Origin: Diprion similis
Lineage: Eukaryota; Arthropoda; Insecta; Hymenoptera; Diprionidae
Reading direction: 5' to 3'
DNA length: 64,000 nt
Assembly (NCBI RefSeq): GCF_021155765.1
Contig: NC_060107.1
Span: 1,718,501-1,782,500 of the forward strand
Positions 49,830-62,622 of the stretch are shown here, piece after piece; positions within the stretch are counted from its first letter, which is position 1, and each line of letters begins with the position of its first letter. The notes below the pieces were generated by a model that was not told the DNA's origin, ran no database searches, and saw only the letters and a list, made by a program, of their open reading frames with translations. A program made the position numbers and the translations under genes.

Positions 49830-52538
49830 AGAAAGTTTGTTTTCGTCTGGTTCAGATTGTGATGACGCGTCTCCCCCCGTTCCCCGCACTTCTCTCTCTC
49901 TCTCTCTCTCTCTGCACGGTCTGCCCGTGTCTCACACAGCTTGCTGCTCGCTCCTGATGTCAGCCTCTTCCATCCCCCAGGATATACTCGACGTCCTACC
50001 CGCGGTACTCCGCAATGTCTATTTTCAGGGATTTCCAAAAAACTTTTCAAATGTAGAGTCATTATTGCGTAGTGAGCGCAACTCGATCGGTAAAAGAGTA
50101 CTTATAACCACAACGATCTATCTTTGGTATACCATTAAAAAAATTCAACACTCTGAAGAAGTTTTTCCTTCTATCTGTAATACAAAAACGGGAGGATTTC
50201 TCAGCTGAATGAAACGTAGAGAATATTATATACAAATCGGTACGGTTATAATTGTTTCCACTGACGATGAGACCGGCGACGCGATCACCGAGGGGCTACA
50301 CATTGTACAAAATCGGGGGAACTGAACGAGGGCAGGGTATATACGAATTATGCAATGACAACCCTATCTGTCCGCACCAACCGCAGTGTATATGTATATT
50401 GGACTGGCAGAGTATTATACTCAGTCAAGATAATCCTCGGTGTCTATTGATATGCTGATGAAAGGACTTGTCGCGTGAAATTGCCACCCGGTGCACTGTG
50501 TAAGGCTAATACAGCGGTACACACGGACGTGTCTACACACGCAGCTTCCAACATATGTAGGATCCCGATATATCCGCACACCATGGGATATGGTATGATA
50601 AGTCCCAACGTTTCGTATCACCTACCGACAATCATATCTTCACCGACCAGCAGGTCTCGCGTACCTTTTTCTGCAGGGTGTCTTGACCCTTGACCCTCAC
50701 TTCACTTCATCTCCTTGGATTCTTTTTTCATTTTTAAAAGTCGAGGCGAAGTGCATACGGAATGCGACATTTTGTATCGTGTTTATAGCCCACCTACCTA
50801 TATGCAACGAGAACTCGTGATAAGATAAATTTCGTGGATCCGGGCTGAGCTGGAACAACACCCATCGAGTATGAATTAAGACCTCCCTTACGCGCTAAGA
50901 AAACATCCTCAATTGGCGTCCCGGCCGCGCTTCTTCGCCCATATTATAATCTCAACTACTTTACGACTTCGGCATGCTTCGGCCAAGACGTTATAACGAC
51001 CTGCATCGTGATGCTCTTAACAACGGCTTTACTCGTCTCATGGTTTGGTATTATTTCACGCCCTAGCACCTCGTTGTTCGGCCTATCATGTGTCTTCGAG
51101 ATGATACTTCACCACTCCGTTGTGGAATTCAATCATCGATTTTGATAGTATTCCATTCTCGCGTGATGGAGGTGCACATCGCTGCTGCGTCATACCTGCA
51201 CAAACCATAAAGCCGAGAGAAATCCGGGAAAGCCAACGACGTGGTGGGTACAGTACAGTATAGAGCTTTCCTTCTCCAATATTGGATCTGGACGGGTATT
51301 TGAGAATATCCTCCATTGAGAGAACTCACCTCTTTAATATGTGTGTGTGTGTAAGAAGCTGAGGATGGATGAAGCAATTGTGGCAACCGGTAAGCGGGAG
51401 GTCGACGATCTTTCTATAACTCGTGACAAGTGCATCAGCATCTCACCATATTAGCCGACAACCGTTTCGTTCTACGTGCCTGCTTTGAGTTAAATTTTCT
51501 CTTTCTTTTCATCATTCCCCGAAATTCTTCGCTCGATTAAGACGCGCTCGTCTGGTCCTTTGTGAATGGCTTCAATCCTCTGTGGGCTGATGTGAATTGA
51601 CCAGAAAATGGACAACAACATTTTGTCTGCGGCCTGTATATTGCGGGGGCACAATACGGGCACCCATAATACCAGAAATTCGTTCGTCGAGCAGAATAGA
51701 ACCCCGAGTTGCGTCAGAGTGGATTATGGCTGAGATTAGGAGCAGGTCCCAGCTTCGGTGCATTGTTGATTCCAATGGTAACTGTATTAATACAGGCTTT
51801 TAGGTAGGCAGACAGATTCTGAGTTTATATTAAATAAACTTACCAACCGCAAGCGTCGACACAAGCTTGAATTTGGATCCTGGAATAGGGATTATTTTAG
51901 CTTTGTATATACCATATCTCTAAATTGTCAAATAGAATCATGTGTCGTTTCTAGGACTTTTGAGAGACGTACAAGTAAAACTTAAGGACATTCCCTGACG
52001 CCATGTTTAATGATTCCTGTACGTAATCCATCCTCCGAATATGCACACCAATTTACGTCCAATAGACTTGGTCTTTGATGACATTCAGAAGCCTGATGAA
52101 AATCGTACACCATAAATGGACAAAATGGATCTCATGAATGGTGCAACATATATGCAGTGCAGTTATGAACGGATATATTTGCCCAGTCATCTGTTTGCCC
52201 GTGAGTATTATAGGTATACATACATCTGCCGCAGGAGCTGAACCCAGGAGCGTGCCCTGCACCTCCATAATATATCAGGAGCACCGACCTTACCTAATAA
52301 CTATATTATGCCTTCCCGGCCTCCGCGAGGCCAACCTGATGTTGTCTCGAAAAGCAATCCGTGTCGCGTAGAATAACAGTGAGATCTGCCCTGGAGTATA
52401 AGGTACAGGTTGAACTCTTTCTTTCCTCATCTCCTTCTACGCCAGCTAGCTTTACTTCTTTTCTCTTTCGCTCCGGCCTCCGAGCCAGTGTCTCTTGCTT
52501 ATCTTATGCTCGCTTACTTTACCATCTCACTAGCTGGC

Positions 52539-52569
<31 letters not shown>

Positions 52570-53160
52570 CTCTCTTTTTTTTCTCTCTTTTTTTGCTTGG
52601 TGCTTTAGACACACACGCGTAACGCGTGTTAACTTTAGACTCGAAACGGGCCGGTGTGTTTGGCCACTGCCCATTGGTCCCCCATTAGAAACGTATTATT
52701 ACCTGCACCGTTGCACAAGACATTATATGGGGATAAAATATTTTCTTAACGAATAGCACCGACCATCTTGGAGCTACTAGGTACTTCTTCCTCGCCTTCT
52801 TCTTCTTCGGTGAAATTAACGACAAACGTGTGTAGATTTTTAACGACAATTACTCACGATTGCTCACGGATCAGTTTCTATGTGACGAAGAAGAACATTT
52901 TTAGAATACAAAAAATGCGTGTGAAATATCACGTGATCGCGCTCAATTTTCTGATGGTACCTATGTACCGGGCATTGTGCTTTATATACCGAGAGAAAAT
53001 TATACTTGCGTGGTATAATACGAGCTCGAAAGTGATGGGTATATGTAATACCTACCTACCTACCAACCCACCTACCTATACGATGCGGAGGAGTGTGAAA
53101 AATAATTTCCCGTCGATATGTGGGGCGGTTATAAAAATATTATCGTAGGGGTGCGTGCGC

Positions 53161-53223
53161 GAGTGAGTGAGTGAGTGAGTGAGTGAGTGAGTGAGTGAGT
53201 GAGTGAGTGAGTGAGTGAGTGAG
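53161..53223. repeat. (GAGT)n microsatellite, about 16 copies
   Basis: An uninterrupted 63-bp GAGT array. It has no stop in any of the three minus-strand frames, so it stretches open frames there into Ser-Leu-Thr-His repeats. Confidence 0.97.
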
Positions 53224-55394
53224 GGGTTGGCCTCTCTTTCAGCGGTCGAGGAGCGGTCGATACGCCGCGGCTCTTCCCCGAGGCTTGCCGAGGCTGGTGA
53301 GGGGCAGGGGGCACAATGGAGGGGGGGTGTGGCATTTGAGGACCCTGCAGGTTCCCCATGGAATACCTCGTGGGCATCGCCATTGGCTGTCATCGCGCAA
53401 CGTGTCAAGCATGGCGGCCTCCTCAGCATCATTGGAAGCCAAACGGTACCGTACCACGTCACAGTTACGCCACTATGTAACGACATACGACATACCGGAC
53501 TCCTTTCCCACGTGAACGGACCCATTATGTTGAACCCATTTCTGCCCTCAAGCATGCAGAGACTGCCTGATAGTAAACGTGAGGTAAATGGACTTCGAAG
53601 GCCTATCAATTGGCTCCCGAGTATAGCGAAAGGATGATTATCATCCACTATACCTACCTACTCCAGGAATTTGTCGGCTATGATTAGGTGGCTCTTGCTA
53701 GTCACAGGGACCAGAAACGGAATGATGAATGCGCGGATGCAAGGGATGATATACACGTGTATCTATAAACGGTGACAGAGTGCACTGCAGCATGCTGACT
53801 GTGTGCAGCGTATAACGTACCTGCACCTGGATATGGTAGAGCGCTTTAGCAGCCTAAGCTCGTTTCGAACACAGAGCTTGCGCGAGGAAGATTGATGAGA
53901 TGTGTTTACCGCTAACTAACCGGCTGCCTAACCAACGCCACATCAGACGAGCTTCTTCCGCAGCGCATGGCGGCAAACTCGACTAATGCGAGCCCGTGAA
54001 GTGAACCCATTGAGAGGTTATGTGGCACGCTGCCGTGCAAGCGACCCGCGAGTCGTGGGATGAATGCTGGTGATGCAGGAGGAAGTCGAGGAGGAACAGG
54101 CGACGACAAATTGCTCGAATTCCACGGGGTTTCGCGGCGTTAAACTCCCAATCTGTACGTCTACACGTGTCTATATCCCGCATGTGCCCTACCAACCCAC
54201 GCGTTTACACCGACACCGAGAAAAGACGAGCTGGGGTCAAACGTCACGCGTCGTTAAGGGAACCACCAAACTCATCCTCACGGTACGCGGCTCGACACTG
54301 TTACAGACTTCTTACGCTACCCGTCTACACGGATACAGATCCCGACGTCTTGTGATTGATGGGCTTTGAATCAACCGAAATATTATGCAGTGCAGTGTAG
54401 TAGGTACCTATACCTGATTTGAAAGCTGTACGAAGTGTATTAATATACTTTTACTCTTCTTGAAAACGATACTTGAGAGGGAAAGAAATTCCAAGGATCC
54501 AAATGGAGGTGATGATCAGTGATTCAAGGTATGTTCAACATCTAAGAACTTGACACGCTGATCTTTATAAGGATTGCAAATCCAAGGACTTGACGAGTAA
54601 CCAATATGATACAATTGGTCAGAAAGGATGAGATCAGATGGATTGGCTGAAACGAGTTTTTCTCGATAGCGGAATGACGGTTGGCACCCTTGTGCTTAAA
54701 AATGATGGGCTGAATTAATGCCCACGTGGCATGGCACAGGGTCCAGCCATAAGACTACGTAATAGTCGATCTGGGGCTGGCATATTGATGGCTACATCTC
54801 CGGAGGTAGGTAGGTATATAAGAAAGCGTATATACGCGGGCTAAAACCGCCGCAGTGTGGGCTCCTTGGATTTCGGGTTCGCCGAAGAAGAAGCGGTTTG
54901 AAATGTAGAAAGGTTAACTACGGAGTTTATTCCTGGTTGAACAAACACAGGGATGGTCGCGTGCGCCGCGGCCGCCCACATATTTATAGATTTTATTTCT
55001 TTTACTTCACACGTTTCACGTGTATGTACGTATATATATGCATATGTATATGTATACGCCCTGAGCTCCTGCCTGCGTGCGTTCCCCGCCTCCATCCTCG
55101 CCGAGGTTTTCCTCTGTGTTCGTATGCCTCTGCGTAGGTATGTACATACGTGTGTCTCTTATAATACGTGAACGGCTGCAGTAGCAACTATACTGGATGA
55201 GGAGACTGACGGTCGACGGACCGCGGACACGGACGGGAAACCATAGAGACACCGTATAAAGACCAGAAACGGTTATGGCCTCGGCAATTAAAGGCCGGGT
55301 TTAACAGCCCGATAAATGTTTCGACGAAGCTTTAACATCTCCGTTTACCTCGAGGCGTGACTACATTACCAGTGCGGGAGGGTAACATCCCTCT

Positions 55395-55420
55395 CCCCCC
55401 CCCCCCCCCCCCCCCCCCCC
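55395..55420. repeat. Poly-C run, 26 bases
   Basis: Twenty-six consecutive C after CTCT. A poly-G run of 17 lies at 46412-46428. Both are prone to sequencing-length errors. Confidence 0.95.
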
Positions 55421-56110
55421 TCCTCACAAACACGATGTGCCTAGTGGCACAGCTGGATCCAGTCCACGTGAGAAACTCGCCGAATGCATAATCATATTTC
55501 CAGTGAACCCAAAATTGGCCTGTCCATCTTGCCGATCGTCAGTAGTACCTACCGAAGTGACATTTTGGAAACCCTTTGAATCTTGAAAACGCATTCTGGA
55601 CGCAGCTTCGGTGTAAAATAGTGAAAATTTTCGAGTACATATACTTTGAAGCTCGGAGTCGGTATATAACTAGGCAGGCAAAGATGTGTGCGGAAGTATA
55701 TACATGTATACGAATTCTATAATCCAATTGAGAATGGGGATGGCCGATTGTTCGGCAGAGTCCAATTGTCGAATTGTGACGGTCTGTTATTTTTCTAATT
55801 CGTGCGAGTCTGCTGCAGCGGGCTGTTCGCGTACACCCCCGTCTTGTTTTCATTGGCCGTGCTTAAGGGTGCCGGTTGTTGTTTCATCCCCCTTGCCGCC
55901 CTTCGTTCTCGCCGCTGTGCTGACGGTGACGGTGACGGTACAGTATGCCAAGCCATTCGGGGCGGCGGGCTGACGTAGCCTCGCAGAACGAAGGTTATAC
56001 CCAAGGGTGACAATGCTTCCACGAGTGTTATTCTAACGCCACAACGAGCAACTCAGACCGAGGCAGGCATACGGCGACAACCGACGAACGGCGAATGAAG
56101 CCCAAGTATA

Positions 56111-56146
56111 CGGAGAACCCGGAGAACCCGGAGAACCCGGAGAACC
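56111..56146. repeat. 9-bp tandem repeat, four copies
   Basis: CGGAGAACC repeated four times. In the frame of the candidate exon downstream it would encode Glu-Asn-Pro repeats. Confidence 0.9.
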
Positions 56147-56190
56147 GAGGCCCGGGCAGCCTCCTCTTTTTCCTGTATATTATATCTCAG

Positions 56191-56489
56191 CGGACTCAAA
56201 GGAAAAATACGAACTTTGGATCCCCGCATACTCAACGACATGTCAAATGTCCATTTGCAAATGAATGGAACCGGTCAGAAGGAACCTTTATTTTTAAATT
56301 CGAAATGTCTGCGATCAAACTGGTTTCCACCAAGTACCTACAATCTCCGATTGTTACAGAAATTGCATTCAATGCTGTACTTCCATCAACGCCAATGACG
56401 AAGTCTAGCTACTTAAAGGATAAAGTAACTGCACTACTTGCCTGTACACTAACTACAATGTGGTACCTATGTATGTACATGCCCGCTAG
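56191..56489 (+). CDS. Candidate internal exon, about 99 codons, unrecognised
   Basis: The acceptor is TTTTTCCTGTATATTATATCTCAG and the donor GCTAG|GTGAGC, with one frame fully open between them (299 nt, phase 0 in, phase 2 out). The peptide includes FEMSAIKLVSTKYLQSPIV and KDKVTALLACTLTTMWYLCM, the latter a possible membrane segment. The same frame also runs upstream to an ATG at 56095 through a Pro-Glu-Asn repeat made by a 9-bp tandem array. No partner exons were identified. Confidence 0.28.
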
Positions 56490-57716
56490 GTGAGCTTGAA
56501 ATACACCCTCGGATCCCAGCCCATCTGTAACAACAAACTCGGACTTGCATTACTTCCCTTCGTCATACCTCTCCCGATTTTCCCGGTCTCGTCCCGTTTA
56601 ACCTCATCTCCGTACTACGGGGTCTTATAGGAAACATTGGCGAATATTATACCTACAGCATTTGTCGCACGATCTTCTTCGAACGGTGTGTTTTGACTGT
56701 TGTCAATGTATGTGCATATATTTGGAAATAGAAATAGTCGTGCAAGGACGAGATGATTGAATCGTGAAGGTTGCGGTGTTTTTGTAAATTACGTAATAAC
56801 AGTGGTAAAGGGTAACGTGCCGTTCCTTATATCATCACGTGTCAGGTTTGTTCATTGAGATAAATAAAGAAGAAGATGCTTGATCTCGATAAATATGATG
56901 AATAGATCAGTCAATCTTCTTGCGGTTATATGAAGATGAAACGAATGGCAGGTTTTCCCGTGTTTCTGGTTTACCTCTTCAGAGGAGAACTTTGTTTCAT
57001 GTATCGATTGAATCGGAAACGTTTACACACCTAAAAAAATACCTATGATTGATTGAACCAAGCCACTTTCATTAAAAACGATTACGCCATGCGATAATCG
57101 AATTAGTTGAGATGAAAATAAAACACACGCGTCACGATTTCGATGTAACCATTGCGGCACCACATTTGCCAAAACATTTTTGTTGATCTTGCGGTTATCG
57201 AATAAACGAACCAAGCTCATTATACCTACAAAATGAAACGACGATGATAATATGACTCGGATTTTAGTAACCTTATCAATGTCAAGTGAAATCAAATTTT
57301 CGCCAAATTGTAGCGTAAATTTTCATTGCAAGCAGATTAGCGGGCGTAATAATAAAACGAAACTGAGGTGCATGAATGGATCAGAGAGAGGTTGAAAACT
57401 ACGACCGCCTCCCGCTATCTCGAGCGAGCGACCGAATGAATGAATGAACGAACGAACGAACGAAATGTAGGTATAGTAGAGCGAGTAGTATAGTATTGTT
57501 TTGGTTATTTTGGCAAACCTAACACAACACCGTTTGTTGTTTAACAAAATAAATTATTTTGTCGCTCCTTCTCGCCTCGCCTCACCTCGCCTCGCCACGC
57601 CACACTTCGGTTCACCACATCTCGCCTCCCCTCGCGATCGTCTCTTCTCACACTATCTTTGTATGAAACCTACCGTGCAGACTAGGAAGAAGCAGACTGT
57701 ACGACGTCGCGCTGTT

Positions 57717-57745
57717 GCTACTGCTGCTGCTGCTGCTGCTGTAGC
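57717..57745. repeat. (CTG)n trinucleotide repeat
   Basis: About seven CTG units. Nearby are (GAAC)n at 57434-57464 and a CCTCG-rich run at 57571-57600. Confidence 0.9.
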
Positions 57746-58029
57746 ATGTTGCTGGTTTGTAAGACACGCGTACTACTTCCGTTACGAAAACAACACGGTC
57801 ATCCATCCATCCATCCATTTGTCGGCCAACGATTAGCACGCGATTCTATAACTGTTCCAGGCACCATTCTCATGAAAATTGATAATCACATCCTGCACAG
57901 TCGTACAATTACGTAGCCAAGCTGTTCGTAACGTGATTGACCATAGCTGACGCGAAGTGCGGAAGCCGTCAAGCCGTCAATCGAGAACTCAGGATTTGTG
58001 GTGGAAAGCATGCATCATGAAGGAATCCA

Positions 58030-58350
58030 ATGGAACGAGTTACGTCACAGCTGTACAGATACGCGTTCGGTTTTCGCCAACCGGTTCAAGTAGGTAGCTA
58101 TCCAGACATTTTTACTACTTCACCTACTGCCCAAATTGAACCCTATAGTGAAAACCTTGGAATTTGGTTCCTCGAATATGGGATGGCGGTGAAGCTCCTC
58201 AGCTTTGGTTTGAGTTTGAGCGATACCCGAAAAGTGCGGATGGATCGAAGGGATATACGCGCCGACGGCGCCCGCGAGCTCGAATATTTAGGGCTTAATG
58301 CTATGCGGTATCTACTGGCGCACTCTGTACACGTGGGCACACGTATGTAA
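58030..58350 (+). CDS. Hypothetical 106-residue open frame
   Basis: ATG in fair context (TCCAATGG), stop at 58348-58350. The peptide is balanced in composition (for example ENLGIWFLEYGMAVKLLSF) with no repeats. I recognise no family. Overlapping frames on both strands are also open because the segment is CpG-rich, so chance is likely. Confidence 0.15.
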   Translation: MERVTSQLYRYAFGFRQPVQVGSYPDIFTTSPTAQIEPYSENLGIWFLEYGMAVKLLSFGLSLSDTRKVRMDRRDIRADGARELEYLGLNAMRYLLAHSVHVGTRM

Positions 58351-60303
58351 CTCACACACGACACGGGGTGGTGGGTACCTACTACGGAGCTTCCAAGTCA
58401 AGCTACGCGCTGACGCGTATTTATGTGAAACAATATTTGTGTTGGCTTCAAAAAGCGGACCACTATATCTCCGTCTCGAAGACGGCCCCCGTCTTCGCCC
58501 GGCTCGTTGGTTGAGCCCAGCCGCTCGAATGGCGATCCTGCGAGATTATACTTGACCCTTGAAAATCGGACAGAGATCAAGACCGCCTCGTAACAATCAA
58601 AATGCGCCCAATTGAGGGGTTGGAAATCACAATGGGCTATTTCTTGGGATGCTCGAGCAATCTTGGAGATCGATATAACGATACCTTATATATATGTACC
58701 TATACGTAGTTGCCTAGAGATCAGAATCATCCAGTCGAAATGGTTGCAATTCTGGAACCATGACGATGGGGTTTTGGACGTAAAAGTGCTTCTTTGGTGA
58801 AGAACGTATTGCCGATTTATCGGACATACATTTCGAGAGGACAAACAACCGCAGGATTTTCGGCCGGTATATGTCACCCTATAAGTATAATACTTGAGCT
58901 TTCTAAGTTGCAACGTCGTCGTCGCGAGGAAGACGGTTGCGGAGTCGGTGAGGCGGCGGTAGCGGCGGCGGCAATCCATTAGGTAGGAATCCCCTGGCTC
59001 CCGGCAGACACACCCTGACGCTATCAAAACACGCCTTAAAACTTATATTCCATCGGATGTGCGCCGGTGGTTGTGAGAAAGCCGCGTACGTGAGATAGAA
59101 TAACAGAAGCGTTGCTGAGAGAGGGAGAGTGTGCGTAGCGTAGTTAGCAGCGCTGCGGAGCTGGCTGTGCGCGATGTTCCCTGTACTTGGGGGAACCATC
59201 CGTAGGGACGTTGACGCGTATGACTACCGCCTTATAATTATTGCCTTTTCCCACCGAGCCATCAACTCTGGGTAGTAGATAGGTATATATGTATACTGTT
59301 CAACATGTTTGTCTCTGCACATTTCACATGCAGCATGCATGGTGTTCGTTAATCACTCTGGCCCGTAGGCGACGGTCATCGGAACGGCTTGAATTACGAT
59401 GAGAAGTAGGTACGGGAAATTCCTAGGGTTTAGTGGGTGCAGAGGCGGTAGCTCGCTCAAAAAATAACCCATTGGTATATGGCAGTCTAGCCGCAGTAGC
59501 AGAGCAACCGAGCCTGATGTGTAATACGGTGAATGTGTGGTATACTGGAATTCCCCGCAGTGCCAGATGTTTATAAATCGAGCCCGAGTCTCAAATTGTT
59601 TAATATAACCCGCATAGTTACAGTCTTCCGTTGTTATTACAACGGCCGAGCGGGGGATGTAAAAGAAGTGTCAATTTATGGTAAACAATTCCGCCTAGTG
59701 GAGGAATCGTTAAATTGAGATATCACGCGCACATGATATACTGCAGATATGCCTGCTCCGAAAGTATCGGACTTTTTTTCCAAAATTATTCACGACATTC
59801 TGTCCTGAGCCTTCTATTATACATATATATGGATCTAACGACTAATTGTCTTTTCATTGAACACCATGCATTTAGGTTTCTAGATTATTTCAACAAAAAA
59901 AAGTCCTGCAATTCTGTAATGTTATTTCTTTATATAGTTTGCAAATCGACATGTTTCATAAAAACGAACTTCCCACGAGAAATGACTGAAAAATTCTGAG
60001 CTAGAATGCCGTTGCAAAGGTCTCGATGTCACATGTAAGTATAAATTCACTTTTATGCTTGGTGTAAGTACACGTAACTTTCAAATTACTAATTCATTGA
60101 AGTTCCAAATCATTGAAAAACTGTGTTCCAAATACCGGTCAGGTTCCATATTCAAATTCGGATTTCATTATGAATGGCGGTCAAAGAATTCAGATCGATT
60201 GAGTGTGTCGCCATCTCGCGTAAAAATTGAAAGACCTAATTTACCGACGGTCAACGGAATCACCGATCGGTACATCCAAGGCTGAAGATAAATAATAATT
60301 CAA

Positions 60304-60330
60304 TCGGTACGTCTTGTTTTGACGTACCGA
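60304..60330. repeat. Perfect 10-bp hairpin upstream of Rpb10
   Basis: TCGGTACGTC, a 7-base loop (TTGTTTT), then the exact reverse complement GACGTACCGA. It ends about 140 bases before the Rpb10 ATG, so it lies in the promoter or 5' leader. A related ATCGGTAC occurs about 40 bases earlier. Function unknown. Confidence 0.7.
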
Positions 60331-60334
60331 CTGA

Positions 60335-60900
<566 letters not shown>

Positions 60901-62622
60901 CATGCAGGAAATATTTTGGACCACGATTATTACAAAACGCGGAGTAACTTGGCGCAAGAATATGGCTCACCTATCGTACATCGAGTAAGGTGAAAATTAT
61001 TTCGTTGAACAAAACATTTAGCAATGCCAGAATTAAATCCATCGCAAGTAAAAATTATGCCAAGTTATTCAGAACAGATTTTTCCTTTTATTGAAAAAAA
61101 AATTGCTTATCTTACATATACCTTGAACTGGTTATAATCGGTTGTTTCGGTCGTTTCTTAAAGTATTATCATCCTTTTAAAAATGGTAAAACATTCTTGG
61201 TTGTAATATCTTAATACATGTTTTCTATTCCAAGACGAAAAAGATCTTTATTCAATTTTGTGATTTGGATAATTTGTTAGGACATTAATCAGTTCATTTG
61301 TACAAGTTGTAAATAATTATTAAATCATGATGCAGAAATAACAGTGATGGAGTTCTAACATATAGTAATTATTTTAGAAATAAATACACACCGAAAATAT
61401 GATTTGCTATTAAATCAAATCAAAAATTTACAATTTATAAAAGTTCCATGTATTGCTAACGCGATAAATTTATTTATTCGTTTCTTCTAATTTTTTTTTT
61501 TTTTTTTTCCATCAATAATACCTATGAGACTTAGACTCTTTCATACACAATCAAAATAACAAATGTTTCAATAATCTCATTACACTTTCTAGTCCATAAA
61601 AGTATTTTCATATTTTCTCCCCCCTCTCTGGTAAAATATCAGGACGATTCTGGTCTTAATTCATTTAGAAACAACTAGAAACGAAACGAAACATAACTGT
61701 TTGTTAATTATTTAACAATATTGCAATTTTTATACTAAATCGCAGTTCGCATTCTGTGAACTCGATTGTAGAAGATCGTATCTTAATTATTTAAAAAATA
61801 ACTTCGAATCAAATCCGTACAAAAATTCTTGAGTCTTAGGATTGTCTCTTCTATTTTCCTTGTACAACCTCGGATTAGTACCGATAATATTATTCATCTA
61901 ATCGTCAATGATTCACCTTCTACTCCATTTTTCCCCCTGTTTTTCGCCTAATAATAATAATTTATTTATTCAACTTCCTATTACAAAAATAGATGCAATT
62001 TCTAATCTAATGATTCGTTTAGAATTATTCGCATAACTGATCGCGTGTGATCGAACAGTCCTAGTACCTATTACAGGTGAAAAAAAATACTATATTTCGT
62101 TAATATGATGTACATAAATTTTTTCTATGAGTAATCGATTACTTCGACTTTGGTGTGACTGTAATGATAATGCGATGGTCCGTAGATGATGATATAAATA
62201 TGGTTTGTCTTAGATAAATTTATCTAAGAATAATTTTTTTTTTTATTTTTTTTTTTTGTTTTTCAATTGAATTTGAAATAAGGGCTTTAAATTCTCATTA
62301 ATTGCGCGTTTACTTTTTACGTTACAGTTGCTGACGAATAATCGATAAAAATAGAAGCTAATTACTCAACTGTTTCCGCCCGAATTTCATGTCTGCAACG
62401 GATGAGGAAAAAAATGTTATGATTTCTCAACGATTCATTTACCGACGACAAGCGTGTCTGAGAAAGCCTGACAAATCGGGATAGTAATATAGTAGAAAAA
62501 ATTTTACGAATCGTCGGTAAAGCGGGTGTAACATATGCGTCGCGAAATTATGAATAGTTAACAAAGTGTAAATCGAGGCAAGGCGTCTTCGCATAATTCG
62601 ATTAATGAATTACACGAATAAT
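60901..62622. other. Convergent 3' spacer between Rpb10 and the transporter
   Basis: AT-rich DNA that must hold the 3' UTRs of both genes. Possible minus-strand poly(A) signals (tttatt) lie near 61468 and 61961-61970. The two transcripts may overlap at their tails. Confidence 0.6.
61032..61384 (+). terminator. Candidate poly(A) signals for Rpb10
   Basis: ATTAAA at 61032-61037 and AATAAA at 61379-61384 follow the Rpb10 stop by about 130 and 480 bases. Either could end the transcript. Confidence 0.4.

Larger units (their letters stand above)
46336..53160. other. Intergenic DNA, no gene recognised
   Basis: Simple repeats (GTC, CATCAG, CT, TTTC, ACCT clusters) and one small frame at 49656-49829. 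Nothing else is supported. Confidence 0.5.
53224..56190. other. Intergenic DNA with GC-rich open segment
   Basis: 53.2-53.65 kb is GC-rich and open in several frames on both strands, none recognised. The remainder holds AGGT clusters and the poly-C run. Confidence 0.45.
56490..60303. other. Intergenic DNA upstream of Rpb10
   Basis: Short tandem repeats, a 9-bp hairpin CGAAGACGG/CCGTCTTCG (58477-58497) and isolated open frames (57023-57295 minus; 58030-58350 plus). A consensus donor CACAT|GTAAGT at 60035 could belong to a 5' leader exon of Rpb10, but nothing ties it to that gene. Confidence 0.45.

Noticed and set aside
53076..53648. 190-codon minus-strand frame as a real gene
   Set aside because: Its length depends on a stop-free GAGT array, and several other frames in the same GC-rich DNA are open. 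No domain is visible.
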